NCBI GenBank assembly: GCA_018700535.1
Contig: JABITQ010000052.1
Span: 1 to 23,300 of the forward strand
Direction of reading: 5' to 3'
Length of the DNA: 23,300 nucleotides
DNA from: Candidatus Uhrbacteria bacterium
GTDB lineage: Bacteria > Patescibacteriota > Patescibacteriia > UBA9934 > GWF2-40-263
Within the stretch, counting starts at the first letter, position 1. Each line of letters opens with the position of its first letter. Shown piece by piece: positions 6,322 through 13,358 of the stretch. The notes under the pieces were generated by a model. It saw only the letters and a list, made by a program, of their open reading frames with translations. It was not told the origin of the DNA and did not search any database. The translations under genes were made by a program, and so were the position numbers.

Positions 6322-8583
6322 ATGAAAGAACAAACGTTCAAGACACAATGGGGAGGCAAAGAGCTCTCCATTAAAGTGGGTAAACTCGCCCAGCAAGCAG
6401 GAGGTTCATGTTTGGTTCAGTACGGCGACACTGTCGTCCTTGCAACCGCAACCATGAGCTCATACAAACGTGACGGACTAAAGTGGTTTCCGCTCATGGT
6501 CGACTTCGAAGAAAAGATGTACGCCGCAGGCCGTATCAAGGGATCACGTTTCATGAAGCGTGAAGGGCGCCCAACAGACGAGGCTGTTCTCACTTCACGA
6601 ACCATTGACCGCGCACTACGCCCACTCTTTGACCACACCATTCGCAACGACATCCAAGTAATCGTTACATGCCTCACCTTTGATGGTGAAAACGATCCAG
6701 ACGTTGTTGGACTCATCGGTGCATCATGTGCACTTCATATGAGTGACATCCCATGGAATGGTCCAATTGGAACAATCCGAATTGGTCAGGTAGAAGGTGA
6801 GTGGGTTGTAAACCCAACCTACGAGGAGCGAGAGAATTCTGTGCTCGACCTCATGTTCTCCGGAACAAAGGATAAGGTGATCATGGTTGAAGCTGGTGCC
6901 AACGAAGCTACTGAGGAAGTTGTTCTTGGTGGGTTCTGGCACGGAATGGACCAGATGGAAGCTCCAATCAAGTTGATCGAGGAAGTTCGTGCAGCTGTTG
7001 GAAAGGAGAAGCGCGACATGACTGCATCTGAGGATGCTGAAGACCAGGAAGTTGTAGATACTCGCAAAAACATTGAGGATCTTGCACGACCGTTTATTAC
7101 AGAACAAGTAAAAGAGCTTTTCTTCGGAACTCCACAAGCCACAAAGGGTGACCGTGGAGCACAGAAAACTGAATTGAAAGAACGCACAAAAACATTCCTT
7201 ACTGAAAAAGGAATTGAGGAAGAGGAGATTGGTTACGGAACAGGCATTGTGCACGAGACCCTCGAAGCAGAGGTCTCGCGCGCAATCGTCGAAGAAGGGA
7301 AGCGTGTTGATGGACGCTCAGTAACAGAAATCCGTGAGCTCATCTCGGAGACAGGCATCCTTCCACGTGTTCACGGATCAGCTCACTTTAGCCGCGGAGA
7401 AACACAGGTGGTTACTGTCGTTACTCTCGGATCACCTGGAGACGAGCAGTTGCTCGATGGAATGGAAATCGAAGGAACAAAGCGTTACTTCCACCACTAC
7501 AACTTCCCTCCGTACTCTGTTGGTGAAGTAAAGCCAATGCGTGGGCCATCACGTCGTGACATCGGTCACGGAGGTCTCGCAGAGAAAGCATTGATGCCAA
7601 TGATGCCGGACAAGGAATCTTTCCCATACACCGTACGTGCTGTTTCAGAGGTGCTCGGATCAAATGGATCTAGCTCAATGGGATCTACATGTGGATCAAC
7701 TCTCTCGCTCATGGACGCTGGTGTACCTATCAAGGCGCCTGTAGCTGGAATCGCGATGGGGCTTGGTTACATCGATGACAACAACTGGAAAGTTCTAACC
7801 GACCTTCAAGACCTAGAGGATGGTAAGGGAGGAATGGACTTCAAGCTTGCTGGGTCACGTGCAGGTATCACTGCAATGCAGATGGATACAAAGACTGACG
7901 GACTTACTCGTGAGATTATCGAACAAACATTTAAGCAGGGTTACGACGCACGCATGGAAATCTTGGATGTTATGGATGCTGAGATTTCTGCACCACGTCC
8001 TGAGCTCTCAGAGTACGCACCACGTATCATTTCACTCCGCATCAACCCAGAGTTGATCGGGAACGTCATTGGACCTGGTGGAAAGATCATTAACGGAATG
8101 ATTGCTGACACAGGTGTTGGATCTATTGATATCGATGACGACGGTTTAGTCATGATTACTTCAACAGATGCAGCAGGTGCAGAAGAGGCAAAGCGTCAGA
8201 TCGAACTCCTCACCAAAGAGGTGAAGGTAGGGGAGATCTATAAAGGAAAGGTTGTCCGTATTATGGACTTCGGTGCAATCGTTGAATTCCTTCCAAAACG
8301 CGATGGAATGGTGCATGTAAGCATGATGGCACCTTGGAGAGTTGAAAAGGTTACAGATATCGTTAAACTAGGAGAAGAAGTCATGGTCAAGGTAATGGAG
8401 ATGAATGACGGGAAAACAAGTCTTTCAATGAAAGACGCACCTGGTAATAAACTCCCTGAACGTCCAGCACCAAGAGAGCGCTCTGTAAGCAGCGACCGCC
8501 GACCACCGCGTGGACCACGTCCAAGCAGTGATAGTCGACCTCCACGTCGTCCTGCACCAGCAAAGCCAAAGACCGACGCATAA
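6322..8583 (+). CDS. pnp: Polyribonucleotide nucleotidyltransferase (PNPase)
   Basis: The protein has 753 residues, a little longer than the usual 700-720. PNPase degrades RNA 3' to 5' with phosphate and releases nucleoside diphosphates. The domains in order are: RNase PH-like core 1 (about 1-220), the helical linker (about 230-310), core 2 (about 320-560), a KH domain with the GxxG loop IGPGGK (about 565-630), and an S1 domain (about 635-705). The metal and phosphate residues of core 2 are present as D500, D506 and K508 in EDGKGGMDFK, matching D486, D492 and K494 of E. coli. The last 45 residues are a Pro/Arg-rich disordered tail (RPAPRERSVSSDRRPPRG and similar), longer than usual, which may add RNA binding. 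The gene follows the NYN nuclease gene and has its own -10 box and hairpin leader. Confidence 0.98.
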   Translation: MKEQTFKTQWGGKELSIKVGKLAQQAGGSCLVQYGDTVVLATATMSSYKRDGLKWFPLMVDFEEKMYAAGRIKGSRFMKREGRPTDEAVLTSRTIDRALRPLFDHTIRNDIQVIVTCLTFDGENDPDVVGLIGASCALHMSDIPWNGPIGTIRIGQVEGEWVVNPTYEERENSVLDLMFSGTKDKVIMVEAGANEATEEVVLGGFWHGMDQMEAPIKLIEEVRAAVGKEKRDMTASEDAEDQEVVDTRKNIEDLARPFITEQVKELFFGTPQATKGDRGAQKTELKERTKTFLTEKGIEEEEIGYGTGIVHETLEAEVSRAIVEEGKRVDGRSVTEIRELISETGILPRVHGSAHFSRGETQVVTVVTLGSPGDEQLLDGMEIEGTKRYFHHYNFPPYSVGEVKPMRGPSRRDIGHGGLAEKALMPMMPDKESFPYTVRAVSEVLGSNGSSSMGSTCGSTLSLMDAGVPIKAPVAGIAMGLGYIDDNNWKVLTDLQDLEDGKGGMDFKLAGSRAGITAMQMDTKTDGLTREIIEQTFKQGYDARMEILDVMDAEISAPRPELSEYAPRIISLRINPELIGNVIGPGGKIINGMIADTGVGSIDIDDDGLVMITSTDAAGAEEAKRQIELLTKEVKVGEIYKGKVVRIMDFGAIVEFLPKRDGMVHVSMMAPWRVEKVTDIVKLGEEVMVKVMEMNDGKTSLSMKDAPGNKLPERPAPRERSVSSDRRPPRGPRPSSDSRPPRRPAPAKPKTDA

Positions 8584-8587
8584 ACTC

Positions 8588-9856
8588 ATGCAACGATTAA
8601 ACATTCCACTTTCTAGTCACAGGAGAACAACCCGTCGAAACCGGCGGGTTGTTTGGGTTCTGGCTGCATTCCTACTTGTTTCAGCAATACTAACCTCCCG
8701 AGCAAGTACACTCTGGCTTTCACGAACAACAATTTTTGCAGCAGCACCAGACAATACAGTTGCTGCCATTCAATTAATCTTGAATAAAAGGACTCTCGAG
8801 CACCAACTCAACCTATTAGGTAATATTCCCCTTATTTCTAATAGATCTCTAACCATTAAAGACCTCACACCTTATACACATGGTGAGATTGGTTGGTTTT
8901 TTACTGAATCCGGTAGCCACATGGTCGCAGTCCGTTCTTCTGACGATTTACCAGAAGAACTCCTCAAAAACTACGGCGTTACACAGAAGCGAGTAAATAG
9001 CACCGTATTACTTCTCTCTGAATCCTTGGTTTCCGTAAGCGGAATGGAAGAGCGGACAATAATCCACGTGTTTCCAAGTCTTTCCAAACAACTGGGTCAG
9101 ATTTCATTTCCAAGTACTGACATTGATGGATCTCTAGTCATCAAAGGAGACCAGTACAGAATCTTGTTTAATAAAGGAATCAAAACAAAGAACGAAGTTC
9201 GAGTAATGACAGACACGGCATTGTCTTTGTCCACGCCAGAGCTGCCAAAGCAGGTAATGGAACAGATGAACTCCCTGGTAAAAGGAATTGTTCCAATTGG
9301 AAACGACTCGCTTGTCTCTGATGTGGTGAGTATGTTTTCCGGAAACCTTTCGTATTTGCTAAACACGAGCGACTCAGGGAATTCCTATGTAATTCATGGG
9401 CAAATTGATGATCAAGTAGATGTTCCGACATTGATTCAAGAAATTAGTGCACAAAACAGCCCGTCAATTGAACAAACACAGCTTCAAGATGGGACAACAA
9501 TGGAAACCCTTCATTCTGATCCTGATCTAATCTCCTTAGAAGAGGTTTCGGTGGATGGAAACACCATCTTGCGTTCTGATACACTCTATACACATGAAAA
9601 CACTGGATACTTAACCGTATCGGACAACCAGGAGATGCTCACACGATGGATTACCGAACCAGAAGGGGATCAGATCGACCTTGGCAACTGTTCAGCAAAT
9701 ATTCTTTATCTAAACCCGGCACGACTACTCTCTCAAGCACAGACGCAATCAATGAGTGGGTCTGTTGGAATCTTCTCTAGTCTTTTGTCTCGTTTTTCCC
9801 ATGTTTCTGTTGAGACCAAAAAGGATTCAACTGTAATCAGGCTCTGTAGTGAATAA
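8588..9856 (+). CDS. Membrane-anchored extracytoplasmic protein, unknown function
   Basis: The protein has 422 residues. An Arg-rich N-terminus (SSHRRTTRRNRR) is followed by one membrane helix (about residues 21-37), then about 385 residues predicted outside the membrane. There is no signal peptidase II lipobox. The external part is beta/alpha with Ser/Thr-rich stretches and only one cysteine pair near the end (C-SAN and RLCSE); no domain is recognised. The ATG at 8588 is chosen: the frame stays open back to 8510, but that would overlap the end of pnp. The gene starts 4 bp after the pnp stop and is probably on the same transcript. It ends just before a DnaA-box cluster and has no T-rich terminator of its own. 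Confidence 0.82.
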   Translation: MQRLNIPLSSHRRTTRRNRRVVWVLAAFLLVSAILTSRASTLWLSRTTIFAAAPDNTVAAIQLILNKRTLEHQLNLLGNIPLISNRSLTIKDLTPYTHGEIGWFFTESGSHMVAVRSSDDLPEELLKNYGVTQKRVNSTVLLLSESLVSVSGMEERTIIHVFPSLSKQLGQISFPSTDIDGSLVIKGDQYRILFNKGIKTKNEVRVMTDTALSLSTPELPKQVMEQMNSLVKGIVPIGNDSLVSDVVSMFSGNLSYLLNTSDSGNSYVIHGQIDDQVDVPTLIQEISAQNSPSIEQTQLQDGTTMETLHSDPDLISLEEVSVDGNTILRSDTLYTHENTGYLTVSDNQEMLTRWITEPEGDQIDLGNCSANILYLNPARLLSQAQTQSMSGSVGIFSSLLSRFSHVSVETKKDSTVIRLCSE

Positions 9857-9857
9857 G

Positions 9858-9920
9858 TGTGGATAACATCTGTATAACTAGTACTAAGTGTGGATAAGTT
9901 TTCACAGTAAGTTATCCACT
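9858..9920. promoter_or_regulatory. Cluster of three DnaA boxes
   Basis: TGTGGATAA at 9858-9866 and again at 9889-9897 are exact reverse complements of the consensus TTATCCACA. TTATCCACT (9912-9920) is a one-mismatch box in the other orientation. The last two form an inverted repeat (GTGGATAA / TTATCCAC, 14-bp spacer). Three boxes within 63 bp in a long non-coding stretch suggest a DnaA-binding region, either an origin or a DnaA-controlled promoter. No dnaA or dnaN gene is in the window. Confidence 0.6.
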
Positions 9921-9921
9921 T

Positions 9922-9936
9922 GAACACAATGTGTTC
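9922..9936. promoter_or_regulatory. 15-bp operator-like palindrome
   Basis: GAACACA-A-TGTGTTC, perfect 7-bp arms around one base, 44 bp upstream of the -35 box of the RNA promoter and one base from the last DnaA box. It could be the site of a dimeric repressor; the Gram-positive LexA box has a shorter spacer, so it does not fit that. Confidence 0.4.
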
Positions 9937-9979
9937 TCACTTCTCGTTTTTGACCCTCAATTTAGCACCAAAACATACA

Positions 9980-10008
9980 TTGACTTTCGGGTCATTTTTT
10001 GGTATTAT
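9980..10008 (+). promoter_or_regulatory. Sigma70-type promoter of the structured RNA
   Basis: TTGACT (9980-9985), 17-bp spacer, TATTAT (10003-10008). Transcription should start near 10015. Confidence 0.7.
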
Positions 10009-10014
10009 CTATAT

Positions 10015-10389
10015 ATCGTTCTTTGACATCAACTCTTGGGAGGTTTTCCGAATGTGCCGACTAGCTTGTCGGCGGCCACCCCACGGCCGTATGCACATTC
10101 GGACAACGTCTCGCCACTCTACTGTTCTGATTCAACAAAACAAAAACAAAATCAAAACAGTCTAGGTTAGCTTGCGCCAAGTTGGCTTTCGGGCCTTCAG
10201 CAGGTAAAACCAATGAATGGTAGAGCGGAAGGGTACACACATAAGCTTTGGTAGAGTCCGCCGATTTGGGCGCTGAGTTTTTCTCTTGATACATCAAGAC
10301 AAGGACCCAGTGCCTTCAGACGCCGATTCCCTCAGCTACGCTAGGGCTTCACTCATATAAATATCTATTTAGGAGTGCAAGCCCTTTTT
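10015..10389 (+). ncRNA. Unidentified structured RNA, about 375 nt
   Basis: This stretch lies between a promoter and an intrinsic terminator, has no credible reading frame, and folds strongly. (1) CCGAATGTGC (10048-10057) pairs perfectly with GCACATTCGG (10093-10102), closing a three-way junction with CGAC-TAGCTT-GTCG (10058-10071) and CGGCC/GGCCG (10073-10089, C-rich loop). (2) ACTGTT-TGAT (10121-10131) pairs with ATCA-AACAGT (10151-10161) around a 19-nt A-rich loop. (3) CCTTC/GAAGG (10194-10232) encloses ACCA/TGGT. (4) GCTGAG (10272-10277) pairs with CTCAGC (10331-10336), enclosing CTTGA-TACA-TCAAG (10285-10298) and AAGG/CCTT (10301-10316). I found no hallmark of tmRNA, RNase P RNA, SRP RNA or 6S RNA. 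It could also be a very long leader with an attenuator for the DksA-like gene. Confidence 0.6.
10343..10389 (+). terminator. Intrinsic terminator of the structured RNA
   Basis: GGGCTTCACTC (10344-10354) pairs with GAGTG-C-AAGCCC (10373-10384, one bulged C), followed by TTTTT. The loop is AT-rich and 18 nt long. Confidence 0.8.
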
Positions 10390-10471
10390 AGTTTCCTAAT
10401 TTCTATATAGACTCTTTCTCTTTTTGGAAAAATAATGCTACTCTGTGCTCATTAGCAGTGAAAAAAGTTAT

Positions 10472-10846
10472 ATGAAAGATACATTCATGCAGACAATGAA
10501 AGATCAGCTTTTAGCAGAAAAAACACGGCTCGAAAACGAGCTTTCTAAATTTGCTCACAGAAATCCAAACTCAGCAGATACTGATTTTAAAACCGATTTC
10601 CCAAACCACGGTGACAAAGAAGATGAAAATGCTTCTGAAGTTGCTGAGTTCTCAAACAACCTCTCACTCGAAGACGAGCTCGAGAAAGCGCTTCGCGATG
10701 TTGAGAAGGCACTCGTGCGAGTAGAAGAGGGGAAATACGGTACTTGCAAGTACTGCAATCAAGAGATCGACGAAAGACGCATTCAGGCGCGCCCAACATC
10801 AAGCTCTTGTATCCAATGTAAAAAAACATTGACTCAAGAAGTTTAA
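10472..10846 (+). CDS. DksA/TraR-family zinc-finger protein
   Basis: The protein has 124 residues from the ATG at 10472. An N-terminal helical region (about 1-30) is followed by an acidic stretch, a coiled-coil helix (SLEDELEKALRDVEKALVRVEEG) and a C4 zinc finger: C92-X2-C95, X17, C113-X2-C116, starting GTCKYCNQEI. Members bind the secondary channel of RNA polymerase and tune initiation, or act in unknown ways when the acidic tip differs. A GTG at 10445 in the same frame, 6 bp after a TAATGC -10-like box, would add nine residues and cannot be excluded. The stop overlaps the lspA start by one base (TAATG), so the two are translationally coupled, a pairing also found in other bacteria. Confidence 0.92.
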   Translation: MKDTFMQTMKDQLLAEKTRLENELSKFAHRNPNSADTDFKTDFPNHGDKEDENASEVAEFSNNLSLEDELEKALRDVEKALVRVEEGKYGTCKYCNQEIDERRIQARPTSSSCIQCKKTLTQEV

Positions 10847-11301
10847 TGCGTGCCACAAACATCTATTTCTGGCTTATTCCAACCTCGATCATCGTCTTGG
10901 TTGATGAATGGCTCAAATATATCTCACTTCAAAGACTCCCTTCAGAAGGGAGTCTTGTGGATCCTGGCTTAATCGAATTCGCGATCCACAAAAACTGGGG
11001 CATTGCCTTTGATATCCCTTTCAAACTCGAGTTAGTTATCATCATTTCCATCATCATTGGAATATTCCTGGCAAAAACCGCAGTAAGGCATATCACCTCT
11101 CATCCAAAAATTTCTTTCGCAAGCTTGATGATCATTGTTGGTGCCCTAGGAAACCTATTCGATAGAATTTATTACGGCTTCACTGTCGATTACATCTTGG
11201 TGCTTGGACGATCAGCCATCAACATCTCTGATCTTGTCATTATCCTTGGAGTAATCCTATTACTTCTTGCGTCCCGAAATGAAAAGCATCACACGCACTA
11301 A
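10846..11301 (+). CDS. lspA: Lipoprotein signal peptidase (signal peptidase II)
   Basis: The protein has 151 residues with four membrane helices (about 6-24, 60-80, 90-108 and 125-145). It removes signal peptides from prolipoproteins after lipidation, in the cytoplasmic membrane. Family motifs are present: D20 in VLVDEWLKY, N50-W-G-I-A-F55, GALGNLFDR with catalytic D106, and NISD with catalytic D129 (commonly NxAD). The length is at the short end for the family. The start codon overlaps the stop of the DksA-like gene. No terminator is seen before the comM promoter at 11312, though the hairpin at 11351-11369 followed by a T-rich stretch could stop some read-through. Confidence 0.96.
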   Translation: MRATNIYFWLIPTSIIVLVDEWLKYISLQRLPSEGSLVDPGLIEFAIHKNWGIAFDIPFKLELVIIISIIIGIFLAKTAVRHITSHPKISFASLMIIVGALGNLFDRIYYGFTVDYILVLGRSAINISDLVIILGVILLLLASRNEKHHTH

Positions 11302-11311
11302 GCTGCATTAA

Positions 11312-11340
11312 TTGACACGCACAAAAAATCCACGTAGCCT
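11312..11340 (+). promoter_or_regulatory. comM promoter
   Basis: TTGACA (11312-11317), 17-bp spacer, TAGCCT (11335-11340). Transcription should start near 11347, 4 nt before the hairpin that encloses the ribosome-binding site. Confidence 0.6.
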
Positions 11341-11350
11341 TTAAACATAT

Positions 11351-11369
11351 CCTCCCACTAGTTGGGAGG
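11351..11369 (+). promoter_or_regulatory. Hairpin sequestering the comM Shine-Dalgarno
   Basis: CCTCCCA (11351-11357) is the exact complement of TGGGAGG (11363-11369), loop CTAGT. The strong ribosome site GGGAGG is wholly in the right arm, 3 nt before the ATG. The left arm copies the anti-Shine-Dalgarno sequence. A translational switch, or a weak terminator with the T-rich bases that follow, are both possible. Confidence 0.6.
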
Positions 11370-11372
11370 TTT

Positions 11373-12893
11373 ATGTTTTACATCACATCAAGCGCTATTA
11401 TTGGTATCACCGCGGTGCCAGTACAAATCGAAACACATGTTGCGTTTGGCATGCCACACTTTAAAATTGTTGGCTTACCAGACATGACAGTAAAAGAATC
11501 ACGCGACAGAATCCGTGCTGCGATCAAGCAGAGCGGTTTTTTGTTTCCACGTGGCAGGATCACAGTCAACCTAGCTCCAGCAGATATTAGAAAACAAGGT
11601 CCTTTGTATGATCTGCCAGCTGCGTTATCCATTCTTGCGGCAACAGGGCAGATCACGTACTCAAGCTTAAACGACAGCATTGTATTAGGAGAACTAGCTC
11701 TCAACGGAGAGGTTCGACCTGTCCCGGCGGCATTAAGTGCAACTGTGATGGCTAAACGAGAGGGGATTTCGAATATCTATGTCCCAGAGAAAAATATTCA
11801 GGAGGCCGTGGCTGTTCAAGGTGTTAATGTATTTGCAATTACCTCTCTAACACAAATTGTTGATCATCTAAACGGCGTCGCTCTTATTGAACCAACTGTC
11901 ACAAAGCCTCGAAAAAGCAGAACGACTTACAACACCGACTTCAAGCATATTAAAGGCCAAGAGCTTGCAAAACGAGGAATTGAAATTGCAGCATCTGGTG
12001 GCCACAACATTTTATTGAGCGGCCCACCGGGCACTGGGAAGACTCTATTGGCCCGATCACTTCCATCAATCCTCCCAGAGCTTAGCCACAACGAGGCTGT
12101 AGAGGTCACAACCATCGCATCTGTCGCCGGAACGCTCATTGGCGGCCATGGGCTGATTCGCGAGCGACCGTTCCGCACACCGCACCACAGCGCCTCTGCT
12201 GTCTCATTAGTTGGTGGAGGTTCGTGGCCAAAACCAGGTGAAGTCTCGCTTGCTCACCGAGGTGTCTTGTTCTTAGACGAACTCCCGGAATTCTCTCGTC
12301 ATGTTTTAGAACACCTGAGGCAACCACTCGAGGACGGTTTTGTCACAATCAGTCGCGCAACAGGAACGGTTCGCTTTCCAGCAAGGTTTCTTCTTGCTGC
12401 CTCAATGAACCCCTGCCCATGCGGCTACCTCTCTGATCCTTTCCGCACATGCGAATGCACACACGGAAACATTCGTCGTTATCAAAAAAAGATTTCTGGT
12501 CCACTGTTAGATCGTTTCGATCTCATCATTGATGTCCCACGTCTTGAGAGCAATAAGCTTCTTACAGACGAACTCAGCGAAACCTCGAGTGTTATTCGAG
12601 AGCGTGTCACCAAGGCGCGCAAAACACAAAGTGATCGCTTCAAACAAAGTGATCTGCTCACCAATAGTGAAATCCCTCAATCACAACTCGACAACCTTTG
12701 CCTCCTCACCCAAGAAGCAAAGCAACTCGTTGAGCTTGCACTCAATCAACACAAGCTCACCCCACGCGGCTATGCACGTGTGCGCAAAGTCGCCCGAACA
12801 ATCGCAGACCTTGAAGGATCAACAACCATTGAGATCAATCACGTCGCTGAAGCGTTGCAGTTTCGACAGCAATCTACCCAGGAGCGCACCTAG
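11373..12893 (+). CDS. comM: ComM/YifB family AAA+ ATPase (Mg-chelatase-like)
   Basis: The protein has 506 residues, the full family length. Residues 1-170 are the N-terminal LonC-like domain (start MFYITSSAIIGITAVPVQIE, then GLPDMTVKESRDRI). The AAA+ module follows, with Walker A GPPGTGKT (G217-T224, K223) and Walker B LFLDELPEF (D302, E303). The Mg-chelatase C-terminal domain is last, with a cysteine cluster (NPCPCGYLSDPFRTCECTHG) typical of the family. In Vibrio, ComM is a hexameric helicase that drives branch migration during natural transformation; elsewhere it is assumed to act in recombination. It stands alone with its own promoter, and the ribosome-binding site is locked in a hairpin. 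Confidence 0.96.
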   Translation: MFYITSSAIIGITAVPVQIETHVAFGMPHFKIVGLPDMTVKESRDRIRAAIKQSGFLFPRGRITVNLAPADIRKQGPLYDLPAALSILAATGQITYSSLNDSIVLGELALNGEVRPVPAALSATVMAKREGISNIYVPEKNIQEAVAVQGVNVFAITSLTQIVDHLNGVALIEPTVTKPRKSRTTYNTDFKHIKGQELAKRGIEIAASGGHNILLSGPPGTGKTLLARSLPSILPELSHNEAVEVTTIASVAGTLIGGHGLIRERPFRTPHHSASAVSLVGGGSWPKPGEVSLAHRGVLFLDELPEFSRHVLEHLRQPLEDGFVTISRATGTVRFPARFLLAASMNPCPCGYLSDPFRTCECTHGNIRRYQKKISGPLLDRFDLIIDVPRLESNKLLTDELSETSSVIRERVTKARKTQSDRFKQSDLLTNSEIPQSQLDNLCLLTQEAKQLVELALNQHKLTPRGYARVRKVARTIADLEGSTTIEINHVAEALQFRQQSTQERT

Positions 12894-12904
12894 GTCTCAC
12901 AAAC

Positions 12905-12926
12905 AAAAAACGGGCCTTACAGCCCG
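12905..12926 (-). terminator. Intrinsic terminator of the zinc-ribbon gene
   Basis: CGGGC (12911-12915) pairs with GCCCG (12922-12926). Read leftward, the stem is followed by TTTTTT. The stop codon of the gene lies in the loop. In the rightward direction no T-run follows, so comM may not end here. Confidence 0.65.
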
Positions 12927-13312
12927 CCTCCATATCTGATCCACACATACCCGATCATCAGTCCCAAAATCCATATCACACCAATCGCATCCATCACACG
13001 CATGCGCTCAGTAAACGATCCCCAATCATCCCAACCCCCATACTTCCACGCCCACCTGCGACCAAAGATCAAACAGGCAACCAAGGCAATAATACCGAAC
13101 ACTGGAACAAGTGAGAGTAGAAACCAAAAATAAAGTCGTGCACCAAAGGTCCACCCCTGCGTCCAAAGCAATGCACCGAGTGCAGGTGTGCGTAGGTAGC
13201 GCACTTTGCGTTTTTCGTCTGGCTCTAGAACCAAATGAAATCCACAGTCCTGACACGACTCGTTCCATGCCTCAACTTTTTGCAAACAACTTTTACACTT
13301 CCTCCCTTTCAT
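12917..13312 (-). CDS. Zinc-ribbon membrane protein, unknown function
   Basis: The protein has 131 residues. It begins with a four-cysteine zinc ribbon (C6-X2-C9, X10, C20-X2-C23; KCKSCLQKVEAWNESCQDCG). Two hydrophobic helices follow in the middle (about residues 55-85, FWFLLSLVPVFGIIALVACLIFG) and one near the C-terminus (about 108-125, DAIGVIWILGLMIGYVWI). Zinc-ribbon plus membrane-helix proteins are common and their roles mostly unknown. The frame extends to an ATG at 13330, but the ATG at 13310-13312 is preferred because an extended -10 box, TGG-TATACT (13321-13329), lies 8 bp upstream, which would give a leaderless mRNA. Confidence 0.72.
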   Translation of the reverse strand: MKGRKCKSCLQKVEAWNESCQDCGFHLVLEPDEKRKVRYLRTPALGALLWTQGWTFGARLYFWFLLSLVPVFGIIALVACLIFGRRWAWKYGGWDDWGSFTERMRVMDAIGVIWILGLMIGYVWIRYGGGL

Positions 13313-13320
13313 ACCAAACA

Positions 13321-13329
13321 AGTATACCA
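13321..13329 (-). promoter_or_regulatory. Extended -10 box of the zinc-ribbon gene
   Basis: TGGTATACT on the reverse strand, 8 bp from the ATG at 13312, right after the terminator of the upstream M23 gene. Confidence 0.5.
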
Positions 13330-13358
13330 AAAAAGAGCGTCTTGTTGACGCTCTTTTT
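13329..13358 (-). terminator. Intrinsic terminator of the M23 peptidase gene
   Basis: GAGCGTC (13335-13341) pairs with GACGCTC (13347-13353), flanked by A6 and T5 runs, so it could act in both directions. It separates the M23 gene from the zinc-ribbon gene. Confidence 0.85.

Noticed and set aside
6724..7254. 176-residue reverse-strand reading frame
   Set aside because: It lies opposite pnp and has the Cys/Leu/Ser-rich make-up of an antisense frame.
8510..8587. Earlier start for the membrane-anchored protein
   Set aside because: It would overlap 74 bases of pnp; the ATG at 8588 starts 4 bp after the pnp stop and gives a normal anchor.
9920..10165. Forward frame of 81 residues across the DnaA boxes and RNA promoter
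   Set aside because: It has no ribosome site or family features, and its end is low-complexity Asn/Lys from the A-rich loop of the structured RNA.
10061..10297. Reverse frame of 78 residues
   Set aside because: It overlaps the stems of the structured RNA on the other strand and has no start signal.
10015..10389. Known housekeeping RNA (tmRNA, RNase P, SRP, 6S)
   Set aside because: No tRNA-like ends or tag reading frame, no GAGGAAAGTCC-type core, no SRP tetraloop domain and no long 6S-type hairpin were found by eye; a covariance search would be decisive.
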